Positions 6,196-13,167 of a stretch of DNA of 14,183 nucleotides are shown here, piece by piece (positions within the stretch are counted from its first letter, which is position 1; each line of letters starts with the position of its first letter). The position numbers and the translations under genes are program-made. Source of the stretch: a bacterium (GTDB taxonomy: Bacteria > Spirochaetota > JAHITG01); assembly GCA_028711675.1 (NCBI GenBank), contig JAQTRT010000047.1, positions 1 through 14,183 of the forward strand, in the 5' to 3' direction. The notes below the pieces were generated by a model. The model had not been told where the DNA came from. It ran no database searches and saw nothing but the letters and a program-made list of their open reading frames with translations.

Positions 6196-7599
6196 ATGAG
6201 AAGGATATTCATAGCAATTTATATGGTTGTTTTCTTATCCGTGAACCTGTCCGGTTTTGAGAAGGAAAAAGCCACATCGATTTACCGTGAAAAACTGATC
6301 ATTGCGGATTTCGATAATGCAACATCCGCTACAGGTTTAAGCGAAGCCATCACCGACGATCTGATCACACTGCTTGTCAAGACCAAACGTTTTGATATCC
6401 TGGAACGGGATAAGCTTCAGGCCATTCTGAAAGAACAATCCCTGCAGCTGACAGGAGCCGTTGATCCCGAGACGGCGGTCAAGGTGGGCCAGATGGTGGG
6501 AGGCCGTTATATCATCTTCGGGAGCATCACTTCCGCCAATGTCACCCATTCCGAGCAGACGGTTGTAGAGAAGATCACGGATAAAAAGACAGGCAAGGTC
6601 TTTTACCAGCAGTACATTGATACTACATGGCAGGGGCAGGTATCCGTGAATGCCCGGCTGGTGGACATCGAAACAGGGCAGGTCCTTCTGGGAAAGAGCA
6701 TGAGCGGGTACGGGAATGAAAAAATCAGGAGAGCTAAAGAAGACAAAACTTTTTTACAGAGCATCCTTTCTTCCCTTTCCTCTGATGCGGATGAGGAAAA
6801 AGCCATTCAGGAATATTACAGACAGATAGATATAAAAGTCGTGAACAATGCGGCCAAGAACGCCTCGTACCAGCTGGCCACGTCCTTTCTTAAAGAATTC
6901 CCGCTGTCCGGTTATGTACTGGGCAAGAACGAGGATGATGATATCCTTATCGATCTCGGTACGGAAAAAGGGCTTAATTCCGAGGTTAATTTAAAGGTCA
7001 TGGGTGAGAGCGAAGTGATCAAGCATCCCGTAACCGGCGAGGTCATGAAAGTAAGGACAAAGAACATGGGGTTCCTTAAGGTCATTGACCTGGGGGACAG
7101 TACATCCGTGGCTAAAGTGGTCAGGGGAGATGATGATATTAAAGCCGGAACTAAAGTGGAGGTCGTGGACCCTGTTTTTATCTGGCACAGGTCCCTGGCA
7201 TCCTTTCTGATCCCCGGCCTGGGCCAGATACTGGAAAAAAGATGGGGCTCAGGCATCCTCTTTTTATTGACCGAATCCGCGCTGGCCTTCGGGGCTTATA
7301 AATGTTATTACTGGAGCACGGCAGAATACCTGAATAAGCAGAACCTCCTGGATACAACAGTATGGCCCAAGAAAGGAGACCAGTACACCAAGGCCAGGAA
7401 CCAGGCCCTGGCCGGTATGTGGGTCTTTATCGGGATTGAAGCTCTTATCCATATCTGGGATACCATTGATGCGGGATATCCTGCTGAAAAGAACAATGTT
7501 TTCGCCAGTGATTACAGAGAGAAGGCCGGGTCCGGGCTCGTGATGGCCCTGACACCTAAAGAGTACAGGTTCTCTTTTTCCAGATCATTTCGTTTTTAG
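6196..7599 (+). CDS. CsgG-domain protein with C-terminal membrane module
   Basis: A 467-residue envelope protein. Residues 1-20 form a signal peptide (MRRIFIAIYMVVFLSVNLSG). Residues 33-170 resemble the CsgG/LpoB-type periplasmic domain: KLIIADFDN, a helix, KTKRFDILERDKLQAILKEQ, VGGRYIIFGSIT and SVNARLVDIETGQVLLGKSM are the standard blocks. Residues 245-325 look like the small beta domain found in FlgT-like proteins (DDILIDLGTEKGLNSEVNLK, then a later SVAKVVRGDDDIKAGTKVEV). Residues 330-425 hold hydrophobic segments opening with SFLIPGLGQILEKRWGSG, the same LPGLGQ-type module as the protein at 4154. There is no lipobox, unlike true CsgG, so a curli secretion pore is unlikely. ATG chosen for AAAGGAG five bases upstream. 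First gene of a seven-gene run; the lipoprotein follows after 19 bp. The exact role is unknown. Confidence 0.75.
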   Translation: MRRIFIAIYMVVFLSVNLSGFEKEKATSIYREKLIIADFDNATSATGLSEAITDDLITLLVKTKRFDILERDKLQAILKEQSLQLTGAVDPETAVKVGQMVGGRYIIFGSITSANVTHSEQTVVEKITDKKTGKVFYQQYIDTTWQGQVSVNARLVDIETGQVLLGKSMSGYGNEKIRRAKEDKTFLQSILSSLSSDADEEKAIQEYYRQIDIKVVNNAAKNASYQLATSFLKEFPLSGYVLGKNEDDDILIDLGTEKGLNSEVNLKVMGESEVIKHPVTGEVMKVRTKNMGFLKVIDLGDSTSVAKVVRGDDDIKAGTKVEVVDPVFIWHRSLASFLIPGLGQILEKRWGSGILFLLTESALAFGAYKCYYWSTAEYLNKQNLLDTTVWPKKGDQYTKARNQALAGMWVFIGIEALIHIWDTIDAGYPAEKNNVFASDYREKAGSGLVMALTPKEYRFSFSRSFRF

Positions 7600-7618
7600 T
7601 ATTATCCGGAGGATAAAA

Positions 7619-7972
7619 ATGTTTAATCGGTATAAGTTCTTTCTGATCGTGATCATGGCCTTCTGCATGGCCGGCTGCTCGAACAAGGACGTGACCATCG
7701 AAGGGCATGTTTTCAAGGACAGTACGCAAAAGCTTCCTCTGGCCGGCGTAAAAATCGAGAGCGGAAAGGTCAAGACTGCTTCCCATGATACAACCGGATA
7801 TTTTGTCGTAGAAGGGGAAGTGGTTGAAAGCGAAACCGTGATCAACCTTTTCTTTTCCAAGACCAATTTTAAGAATAAGACCGTTTCTGTCCTGATCAAA
7901 TCAAAGGATGACAGTACCGAGGCCCTGGCTGCCGACAATTCCGTGGAAGTGAGCCTCGAGACAAATAATTAA
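7619..7972 (+). CDS. Small lipoprotein with carboxypeptidase-regulatory-like beta domain
   Basis: A 117-residue lipoprotein. The signal peptide ends in a lipobox FCMAGC with the lipidated cysteine at residue 20. The mature part carries a single small beta-sandwich of the carboxypeptidase regulatory-like type: VTIEGHVFKDSTQKLPLAGV, then VKTASHDTTGYFVVEGEV, the standard pattern of strand, turn and GYF strand. Such domains usually help folding or binding and have no enzyme activity. It has no Asp at position +2 of the mature protein (Ser follows the Cys), which under the E. coli rule favours the outer membrane. The ribosome binding site is GGAGG. It sits 19 bp after the CsgG-domain gene and 12 bp before the TPR gene, so the three probably act together. 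Confidence 0.8.
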   Translation: MFNRYKFFLIVIMAFCMAGCSNKDVTIEGHVFKDSTQKLPLAGVKIESGKVKTASHDTTGYFVVEGEVVESETVINLFFSKTNFKNKTVSVLIKSKDDSTEALAADNSVEVSLETNN

Positions 7973-7984
7973 CAAGGTGGATAT

Positions 7985-8866
7985 ATGGATAATCCGATCA
8001 ATATAGTCCGGATCAGGGAAGAGTTCAATAAGCTGAAAGAGAAATACGGCCTCAGGAATATTCTGGTATTCCTTGCTCTTTTTATAATCCTGGTCCTCCT
8101 GATCATTCCGGCCGCGCGTTATTTCCTGAAATACCGGGTTTATGATCCTTTTCATGTCCAGACCAAATATTTTTTTACGGCCGGTGTTAAATATGAGGAG
8201 AAAAAATATATCGATTACGCTATCGGTTCGTTCCGGAGGACCCTGCGTGAAAAGGATAAACGGTTCAACCTGGACATGAACGACCTGTACCAGTTCGAAG
8301 CCATGTTTAACCTGGGTGTCATGTATTATTCGCATAAGAAAGAGTATCCCAACGCGTTGTTCTATTTCAACCAGTACATGGAACTGTGTGAAAAAAAAGG
8401 GATCAGGAATCCCCATGAGAAAGATATCTATACAGTCGTGAATTTCATCCTGGCCCAGGATGATTCGACAAAGAACATCCAGGCCAAAGAGATGAAGAAC
8501 AGGGGTAATGAAGCATATTTCAGCAAGAACTTCGAACTGGCCCTGGACCTGTACAAAAAGGCCCTGACCTTTGACGCGGGTTACGTGGAAGTATATAATA
8601 ACATTGCCACCGTTTATTATGAAATGAACGATTTCCAGAACGCGGTGGATTACTGGAAGCTCACTCTGCTCTTTGACCCTGACGAGATCGATATTTGTGT
8701 GAACATCGCCCTGGCATACGAGGGTAAGCTGAACAAACCCAGGGATGCCATTAAATATTTCCAGAAAGTAATGGATAAACTGAACTCTAAAGACCCGAGA
8801 TATAACGCGGCCAAGGCCAAGATCATGGAACTGGACAAACGGCTGCAGTCGGAAGGGAAACAGTAA
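7985..8866 (+). CDS. Membrane-anchored TPR protein
   Basis: A 293-residue protein with one membrane segment at about 25-47 (NILVFLALFIILVLLIIPAA), preceded by a charged cytoplasmic start, so the C-terminal bulk is probably periplasmic. There are two helical blocks. The first (about 56-160) has TPR-like helices such as YIDYAIGSFRRTL and YPNALFYFNQYMEL. The second (about 167-270) has three clear TPRs: AKEMKNRGNEAYFSKNFELA, then YVEVYNNIATVYYEMNDFQN, then DICVNIALAYEGKLNKPRDA. TPR proteins bind partner proteins. The ribosome binding site is AAGGTGG. It follows the lipoprotein by 12 bp, so a complex with it and the CsgG-domain protein is a fair inference. glyQ starts 29 bp later. Confidence 0.85.
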   Translation: MDNPINIVRIREEFNKLKEKYGLRNILVFLALFIILVLLIIPAARYFLKYRVYDPFHVQTKYFFTAGVKYEEKKYIDYAIGSFRRTLREKDKRFNLDMNDLYQFEAMFNLGVMYYSHKKEYPNALFYFNQYMELCEKKGIRNPHEKDIYTVVNFILAQDDSTKNIQAKEMKNRGNEAYFSKNFELALDLYKKALTFDAGYVEVYNNIATVYYEMNDFQNAVDYWKLTLLFDPDEIDICVNIALAYEGKLNKPRDAIKYFQKVMDKLNSKDPRYNAAKAKIMELDKRLQSEGKQ

Positions 8867-8895
8867 GGCCGGAGCTGTTCCGCAAGGAGAGATCA

Positions 8896-9768
8896 TTGCT
8901 GACTTTTCAGGATATCATCATGAAGCTGAATAAATACTGGATCGGGAAAGGATGCGTCCTGTACCAGGGATATGACACGGAAAAAGGCGCCGGTACTTTC
9001 AATCCCGCCACGTTCCTCAGGGCCCTGGGGCCTGATCACTGGAGAGTGGCGTACGTAGAGCCTTCCCGCAGGCCTACGGACGGCCGGTACGGCGATAATC
9101 CCAACCGTTTACAGCATTATTACCAGTACCAGGTCATTCTGAAGCCTTCCCCGCAGGATGTCCAGGACTTATATTTGAAAAGCCTTGAATTCCTGGGTGT
9201 CAGGCTGAAAGAGCATGATATCCGGTTCGTGGAAGATGACTGGGAATCACCCACCCTGGGTGCTTCAGGCCTGGGTTGGGAAGTATGGCTGGACGGTATG
9301 GAGATCACCCAGTTCACTTATTTCCAGACACTGGCCGGCATCAGGCTGGACCCTGTTTCGGTCGAACTTACCTACGGCCTGGAAAGGATCGCCATGTACA
9401 TCCAGAACAAAGAAAGTATATTCGACATTCTCTGGAATAAAGATCTGACGTACGGTTTTATCCATCACAGGGATGAGTTCGAATTCTCTCATTATAATTT
9501 CGAGATAGCGGACGTGAACATGCTCTTTGACCTGTTCAATAAGTTCGAACAGGAATGCCGGAACATCTTACAGAAAGAGTTCGTCCTGCCGGCTTACGAT
9601 TATGTCCTGAAATGCTCCCACACCTTCAATCTCCTCGATGCCCGCGGCGCCATCTCGGTGGCGGAAAGGACCAGTTATATTAAACGCGTGCGTGACCTGG
9701 CCAAGGCCTGCGCGGAGAAATACCTGTCCGGGACGGGACAACGACCGTCAGGAGAAGCGCATGCATAA
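8896..9768 (+). CDS. glyQ: Glycyl-tRNA synthetase alpha subunit
   Basis: Alpha subunit of the bacterial tetrameric (alpha2beta2) glycyl-tRNA synthetase, a class II enzyme that charges tRNA-Gly; alpha carries the aminoacylation core. The 290 residues match the usual length. Clear family blocks: VEPSRRPTDGRYGDNPNRLQ (54-73), HYYQYQV (74-80), RFVEDDWESPTLGASGLGWE (110-129), MEITQFTYFQ (135-144), LTYGLERIAMYIQ (158-170), and HTFNLLDARGAISVAERT near the C-terminus. The start is TTG at 8896, supported by AAGGAG six bases upstream and by the expected opening (LTFQDIIMKLNKYW); the next ATG at 8920 would remove part of the first helix. The beta-subunit gene glyS, usually next to glyQ, is not beside it. 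Instead the gene overlaps the MshEN-like gene by 8 bp. Confidence 0.97.
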   Translation: MLTFQDIIMKLNKYWIGKGCVLYQGYDTEKGAGTFNPATFLRALGPDHWRVAYVEPSRRPTDGRYGDNPNRLQHYYQYQVILKPSPQDVQDLYLKSLEFLGVRLKEHDIRFVEDDWESPTLGASGLGWEVWLDGMEITQFTYFQTLAGIRLDPVSVELTYGLERIAMYIQNKESIFDILWNKDLTYGFIHHRDEFEFSHYNFEIADVNMLFDLFNKFEQECRNILQKEFVLPAYDYVLKCSHTFNLLDARGAISVAERTSYIKRVRDLAKACAEKYLSGTGQRPSGEAHA

Positions 9769-10024
9769 ATATTTCGGGGAATTGCTGATTGAAGAAAAAA
9801 AGCTGAGCCGGAAACAGGTCAAGGAAGGTCTGAAGCTGCAGAAGGATAATCCGGAAAGAAAACTGGGCGAAATACTTGTGACCCTGAACTACATCAGGTA
9901 CGAAGATATCATCGGTACATTAAAGAAACAGTTCCAGATGAACGGCGTGCCGCCTGTGGGCGTTGAAAAATGGCTCTCGCAGGAAGAGATCGACAGCATT
10001 ATCAAGTCCATCAAGAAGGAATGA
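9761..10024 (+). CDS. Small MshEN/GspE-N-terminal-like protein with FliM-like tail
   Basis: An 87-residue soluble protein. Residues 1-60 match the small helical domain at the N-terminus of type II secretion/type IV pilus ATPases (GspE/MshE): KYFGELLIEEKKLSRKQVKE, then KLGEILVTLNYIRYEDIIGT. In some MshE proteins this domain binds cyclic di-GMP; I cannot tell whether this one does. No ATPase domain follows. Residues 71-86 read WLSQEEIDSIIKSIKK, close to the LSQEEIDALL motif at the N-terminus of FliM, which binds CheY-phosphate. The ATG (9761-9763) has AGGAG upstream and overlaps the glyQ stop by 8 bp. The family call for the first part is fairly firm; the meaning of the tail is speculative. Confidence 0.75.
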   Translation: MHKYFGELLIEEKKLSRKQVKEGLKLQKDNPERKLGEILVTLNYIRYEDIIGTLKKQFQMNGVPPVGVEKWLSQEEIDSIIKSIKKE

Positions 10025-10056
10025 GACCCGGCGGGTCAGTTCTTGTTTTGGCAATA

Positions 10057-11919
10057 ATGAAAAAAATATTCTTATTTCTCTTTTTATCCCTTTTGACCAT
10101 TCCCCTTCAGACCCAGGATGTGCTGAAGATCTATTTTCTTGATGTACGGCAGGGCGACTGTACGCTCATTGTTACGCCGAACAAAAAGGCCGTACTGATC
10201 GACTGCAATAACGGGTACCAGACCCAGCCTTTAACCGTGCTGAACAACCTCTCGGTCCAGACCCTGAATTACATCATTGCCACGCATAGTGACGCGGACC
10301 ATACAGGCGCTCTGGATGAAGTGATCAGCGATTTCGGTTCCTCAAAGGTCAAGGTTTGTTTTGACCACGGCGGGACTTACGGTTTGGACTGGACCAACGC
10401 CACACTGGGCAAAAGAAAGACCATCAATGTGGGGACCAATATCACAATAGATTCCAATATCACTCTTTTCTGCATGGCCAGCGGCGGAAGAGTGTATGAT
10501 CCTGCTCTGGGGGCACCCTATATATCCTCCCAGCTCGATACTACGGATAACGGCTTGAGCGTGGTGTGCCTGGTCCGGTATAAAAATTTCGATGTCTGGA
10601 TAGGCGGGGATGCCACACAGCCCATAGAGGACGGCTGCATCAATGCCATTAATTCGCCGTCCTTGACCGGTGACGGAAATATTTCTGTATTAAGAGTGGA
10701 CCATCACGGCAGCCAATTCTGTTCCTATGCTTCGTTCCTTACAGCTGTGAATCCTTTGCTTTCAATTATCTCATCCGGAGGAGATGCCTTTGGCCATCCT
10801 ACTCAGACCACCATTGACCGGCTGGAAGCCGTCAACCCGTTCAATTATATCTACTGTACCGAAGCCCCGGGCTGTGACGGCGGGACTCCTTCGGCCGGAC
10901 GCGGGGTCAGGCTGGGCACGGCCGGGGATGCGGTCCTGGACGGCAGCGTGAACCTTGAGACGGACGGGTATTACGTGAAGATCAACGGCGAAATGAAGAT
11001 CACAGGAGGCATCGTGAGCGCGGCTTATTCCACGAACCAGCTCCAGAACAACGGCATCCATAAGCTTAAAGTGGAAACGGTTATCGGAGTGGAGAAAGAG
11101 GTCATCTCCAATGTTTATCTGAACTGGTCCTCCCTGGGCGGCAGGACGAATTTGATGTATGACGATGCCACGCACGGCGATAATGTGGCCAGTAATCTCA
11201 TCTATACCTATACCAATATAAGGACCACCAAGCCGGCCGGTGATTATACTGTCAGCTTCATACTGGTCCAGACCAACGGATCCAATATCATCAAGAACAG
11301 TACGGTCACGGTCATCGAGGATGTCTTTCCCCCCATCGGTGAATCCTTCCGGGCCCGGTACACGAACGGATACCTTCATTTTCAATGGAAGAATCCGCCT
11401 GATATCGACCAGAAAAGCGTACAGCTCCGGTACAACCTGAACACGGATTATCCGCTCAGCACGCTGGACGGCAGCCTTATTACGTCCTGTTCCACGAACC
11501 TTGTTTCCCGCGAATATAATATCCTTTATCCCGATGTCCAGTTCTACAACCGCTATTATTTTACGGTTTTCTTCAGCGACTATAAGAATAATGTCTCGCG
11601 CCTGAACGCCGATCTGCTGGCCCTTCCGCTCTCATCGGACCGGTCCGTTTTTTTATCGGATAATTTCCTTAAACCCGGGGAGAAGAAGGAAGTGGAGTTC
11701 ATCTTTGACGGGTCTGTGGTCAAAGGGGCCTATCCGCGCGTGGAGATATTCAATATGAACGGCATCAGGATCAAAACCCTCAAGCAGATCGCCCTGGACC
11801 ATATCATCCGGTGGGACCTGACCAACCAGGAAAACAAGGCCGTGGGATCGGGTATCTACATTGCCCTGATCAACCTTCCGGACAGGGTCATCCGGAAGAA
11901 GATACTGGTCGCGCGCTGA
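10057..11919 (+). CDS. Secreted ComEC-type metallo-beta-lactamase-fold protein with C-terminal beta-sandwich domains
   Basis: A 620-residue exported protein with a signal peptide (MKKIFLFLFLSLLTIPLQTQ). Residues 22-310 form a metallo-beta-lactamase fold of the ComEC/Rec2 C-terminal type: LKIYFLDVRQGDCTLIV, the metal motif THSDADH (His77, Asp79, Asp81, His82), GGD (Asp185), VDHHGS (His216/217) and GHPT (His247). Residues 318-420 and 424-525 look like two Ig or fibronectin-III type domains. Residues 535-620 resemble the FlgD-type Ig domain that often ends secreted proteins (VEIFNMNGIRIKTL, then RWDLTNQENKAVGSGIYIAL). It is not a ComEC channel: no membrane domain is present. A ComEC-like nuclease or other phosphodiesterase is the best guess. 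The start is uncertain: 10057 opens the signal peptide but lacks a good ribosome binding site; ATG at 10021 overlaps the previous stop (ATGA) and would add 12 residues. Confidence 0.8.
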   Translation: MKKIFLFLFLSLLTIPLQTQDVLKIYFLDVRQGDCTLIVTPNKKAVLIDCNNGYQTQPLTVLNNLSVQTLNYIIATHSDADHTGALDEVISDFGSSKVKVCFDHGGTYGLDWTNATLGKRKTINVGTNITIDSNITLFCMASGGRVYDPALGAPYISSQLDTTDNGLSVVCLVRYKNFDVWIGGDATQPIEDGCINAINSPSLTGDGNISVLRVDHHGSQFCSYASFLTAVNPLLSIISSGGDAFGHPTQTTIDRLEAVNPFNYIYCTEAPGCDGGTPSAGRGVRLGTAGDAVLDGSVNLETDGYYVKINGEMKITGGIVSAAYSTNQLQNNGIHKLKVETVIGVEKEVISNVYLNWSSLGGRTNLMYDDATHGDNVASNLIYTYTNIRTTKPAGDYTVSFILVQTNGSNIIKNSTVTVIEDVFPPIGESFRARYTNGYLHFQWKNPPDIDQKSVQLRYNLNTDYPLSTLDGSLITSCSTNLVSREYNILYPDVQFYNRYYFTVFFSDYKNNVSRLNADLLALPLSSDRSVFLSDNFLKPGEKKEVEFIFDGSVVKGAYPRVEIFNMNGIRIKTLKQIALDHIIRWDLTNQENKAVGSGIYIALINLPDRVIRKKILVAR

Positions 11920-11977
11920 ATGATATCCCCCTTCCGGAAAGACCAGCCGGATAACAGGTTTTGAACAGGACTTGGAC

Positions 11978-13147
11978 ATGGAAAAACAGGGCGATATAAA
12001 TCCAAAAAGGACCTTATGGAAAATGGAAAAAAAGGACCTTGCCGGAACAGATAAGGTCCAGCAAGCCTTTGGCATCTATCTTCCTGATCTGCCTGTTGAA
12101 TGGAACGGGGAATTCATACGGAACGTCCGGAAGATCATCGGCCAAGGACCGTTCCTGGGAAAAAAGAGCGTGCTGCTCTTGAGCAATCCGCAGTTCAAAT
12201 ACCATGAAAAACATATCCTGCTTTATCTGAGCTATAAATTTAAAAAGATCGACTGCTGCTGCGTTTATCATCCGGATTACAGCCTCAAGGCAAAGCTGAA
12301 GAGTGTCCGCTATATCCCGCTCTCCGATATCACGCGTTCTTGTTATGATTATATCATCGTCTATAAATGCCTTGGATTCTTCAGCGGAGCAATCGACAGT
12401 GTCAGAGCCGGTAAATATTATGTCCTTATGACCGGAACGGATATAAGCGATATGCAAAAGGATCCCGGAATATCACGAAAGCTCTCAAGGTCCGGAAAAA
12501 AAGTTGTGTATTTTAATCTCTTCAAACATACCATCTCCCGCTCTGTCTTTCCCGGGCAAAACAGAAAAAAACACGCGGCCATCAACTGGCCGCCCACCCT
12601 GGATGTCTTTTATAAGGTCCCCCGGGAACCCCTGTTCGATCTTCTGTTTATGGGGGGAGCATGGCGTAATTATAAGTTCCTTTACGAGAACAGGAGGATC
12701 TTCGGGGATAAAAAGGTCATCATTACTCATTGCGATGCCCGCATGCATTCAGGCGGGACCAAACAGGAATTTAATTACGATTCCAAATATATCAGCCTGC
12801 TGAAAAAAGAGAGGAATATGATCTGCCTGGACAGGCTGAACGAATCCTTGTACTGCAGGCTCCTTCTTTATACAAAAAGCGTTATCTGCCTCTTCAGGCA
12901 CCCGGTCCAGTATGATTCAGGCTGTATTTCCGATGCTTTATGGTACGGGAAGCCTGTCATTACCAATAAAACCCTGGCCACAAGATACCTGAAAAACCAT
13001 GTCCTGTATGTTGCCAGCGGCCGGGAGTTCGGGGAAGCTCTGAAAAAACTGGAAGATCCGGAATTTTATCGGCAGGTCTCGCGAAAAGCCATGGATTATG
13101 CCGGAAGAGAGAATAATATTTTCAGTTTACTGAAGAAGATCGAATAA
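11978..13147 (+). CDS. Putative glycosyltransferase (GT-B-like)
   Basis: A 389-residue protein without signal peptide, probably cytoplasmic. The C-terminal half has the layout of the nucleotide-sugar-binding domain of GT-B enzymes: LFDLLFMGGAWRNYKFLYEN (219-238), a strand KKVIITHCDA, and the donor-site block FRHPVQYDSGCISDALWYGK (306-325) followed by PVITNKT, where small residues and a family-typical Asp/Glu region precede GKPVI. The N-terminal half (about 55-160) has KSVLLLSNPQF and YDYIIVYKCLG, typical of alternating strands and helices. The family within GT-B cannot be fixed and the sugar is unknown. I chose ATG 11978 because AGGA lies 7 bases upstream; the TTG at 11972 is too close to it. 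It follows the hydrolase gene by 58 bp. The cluster CDCCC-like residues 93-97 (DCCCV) are odd but I attach no function. Confidence 0.6.
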   Translation: MEKQGDINPKRTLWKMEKKDLAGTDKVQQAFGIYLPDLPVEWNGEFIRNVRKIIGQGPFLGKKSVLLLSNPQFKYHEKHILLYLSYKFKKIDCCCVYHPDYSLKAKLKSVRYIPLSDITRSCYDYIIVYKCLGFFSGAIDSVRAGKYYVLMTGTDISDMQKDPGISRKLSRSGKKVVYFNLFKHTISRSVFPGQNRKKHAAINWPPTLDVFYKVPREPLFDLLFMGGAWRNYKFLYENRRIFGDKKVIITHCDARMHSGGTKQEFNYDSKYISLLKKERNMICLDRLNESLYCRLLLYTKSVICLFRHPVQYDSGCISDALWYGKPVITNKTLATRYLKNHVLYVASGREFGEALKKLEDPEFYRQVSRKAMDYAGRENNIFSLLKKIE

Positions 13148-13167
13148 TTAGACCGGCCTTTTTCCCT

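Noticed and set aside
6196..7599. Curli secretion channel CsgG.
   Set aside because: No lipobox cysteine, extra domains follow the CsgG-like part, and no other curli gene is nearby.
7901..8896. A 331-codon minus-strand open frame opposite the TPR gene.
   Set aside because: The plus strand encodes a clear TPR protein with ribosome binding site and operon spacing; the antisense frame has a shadow-like composition with no domain.
10057..11919. Competence protein ComEC.
   Set aside because: Only the hydrolase domain matches; the channel and OB-fold parts are missing and there is a cleavable signal peptide.
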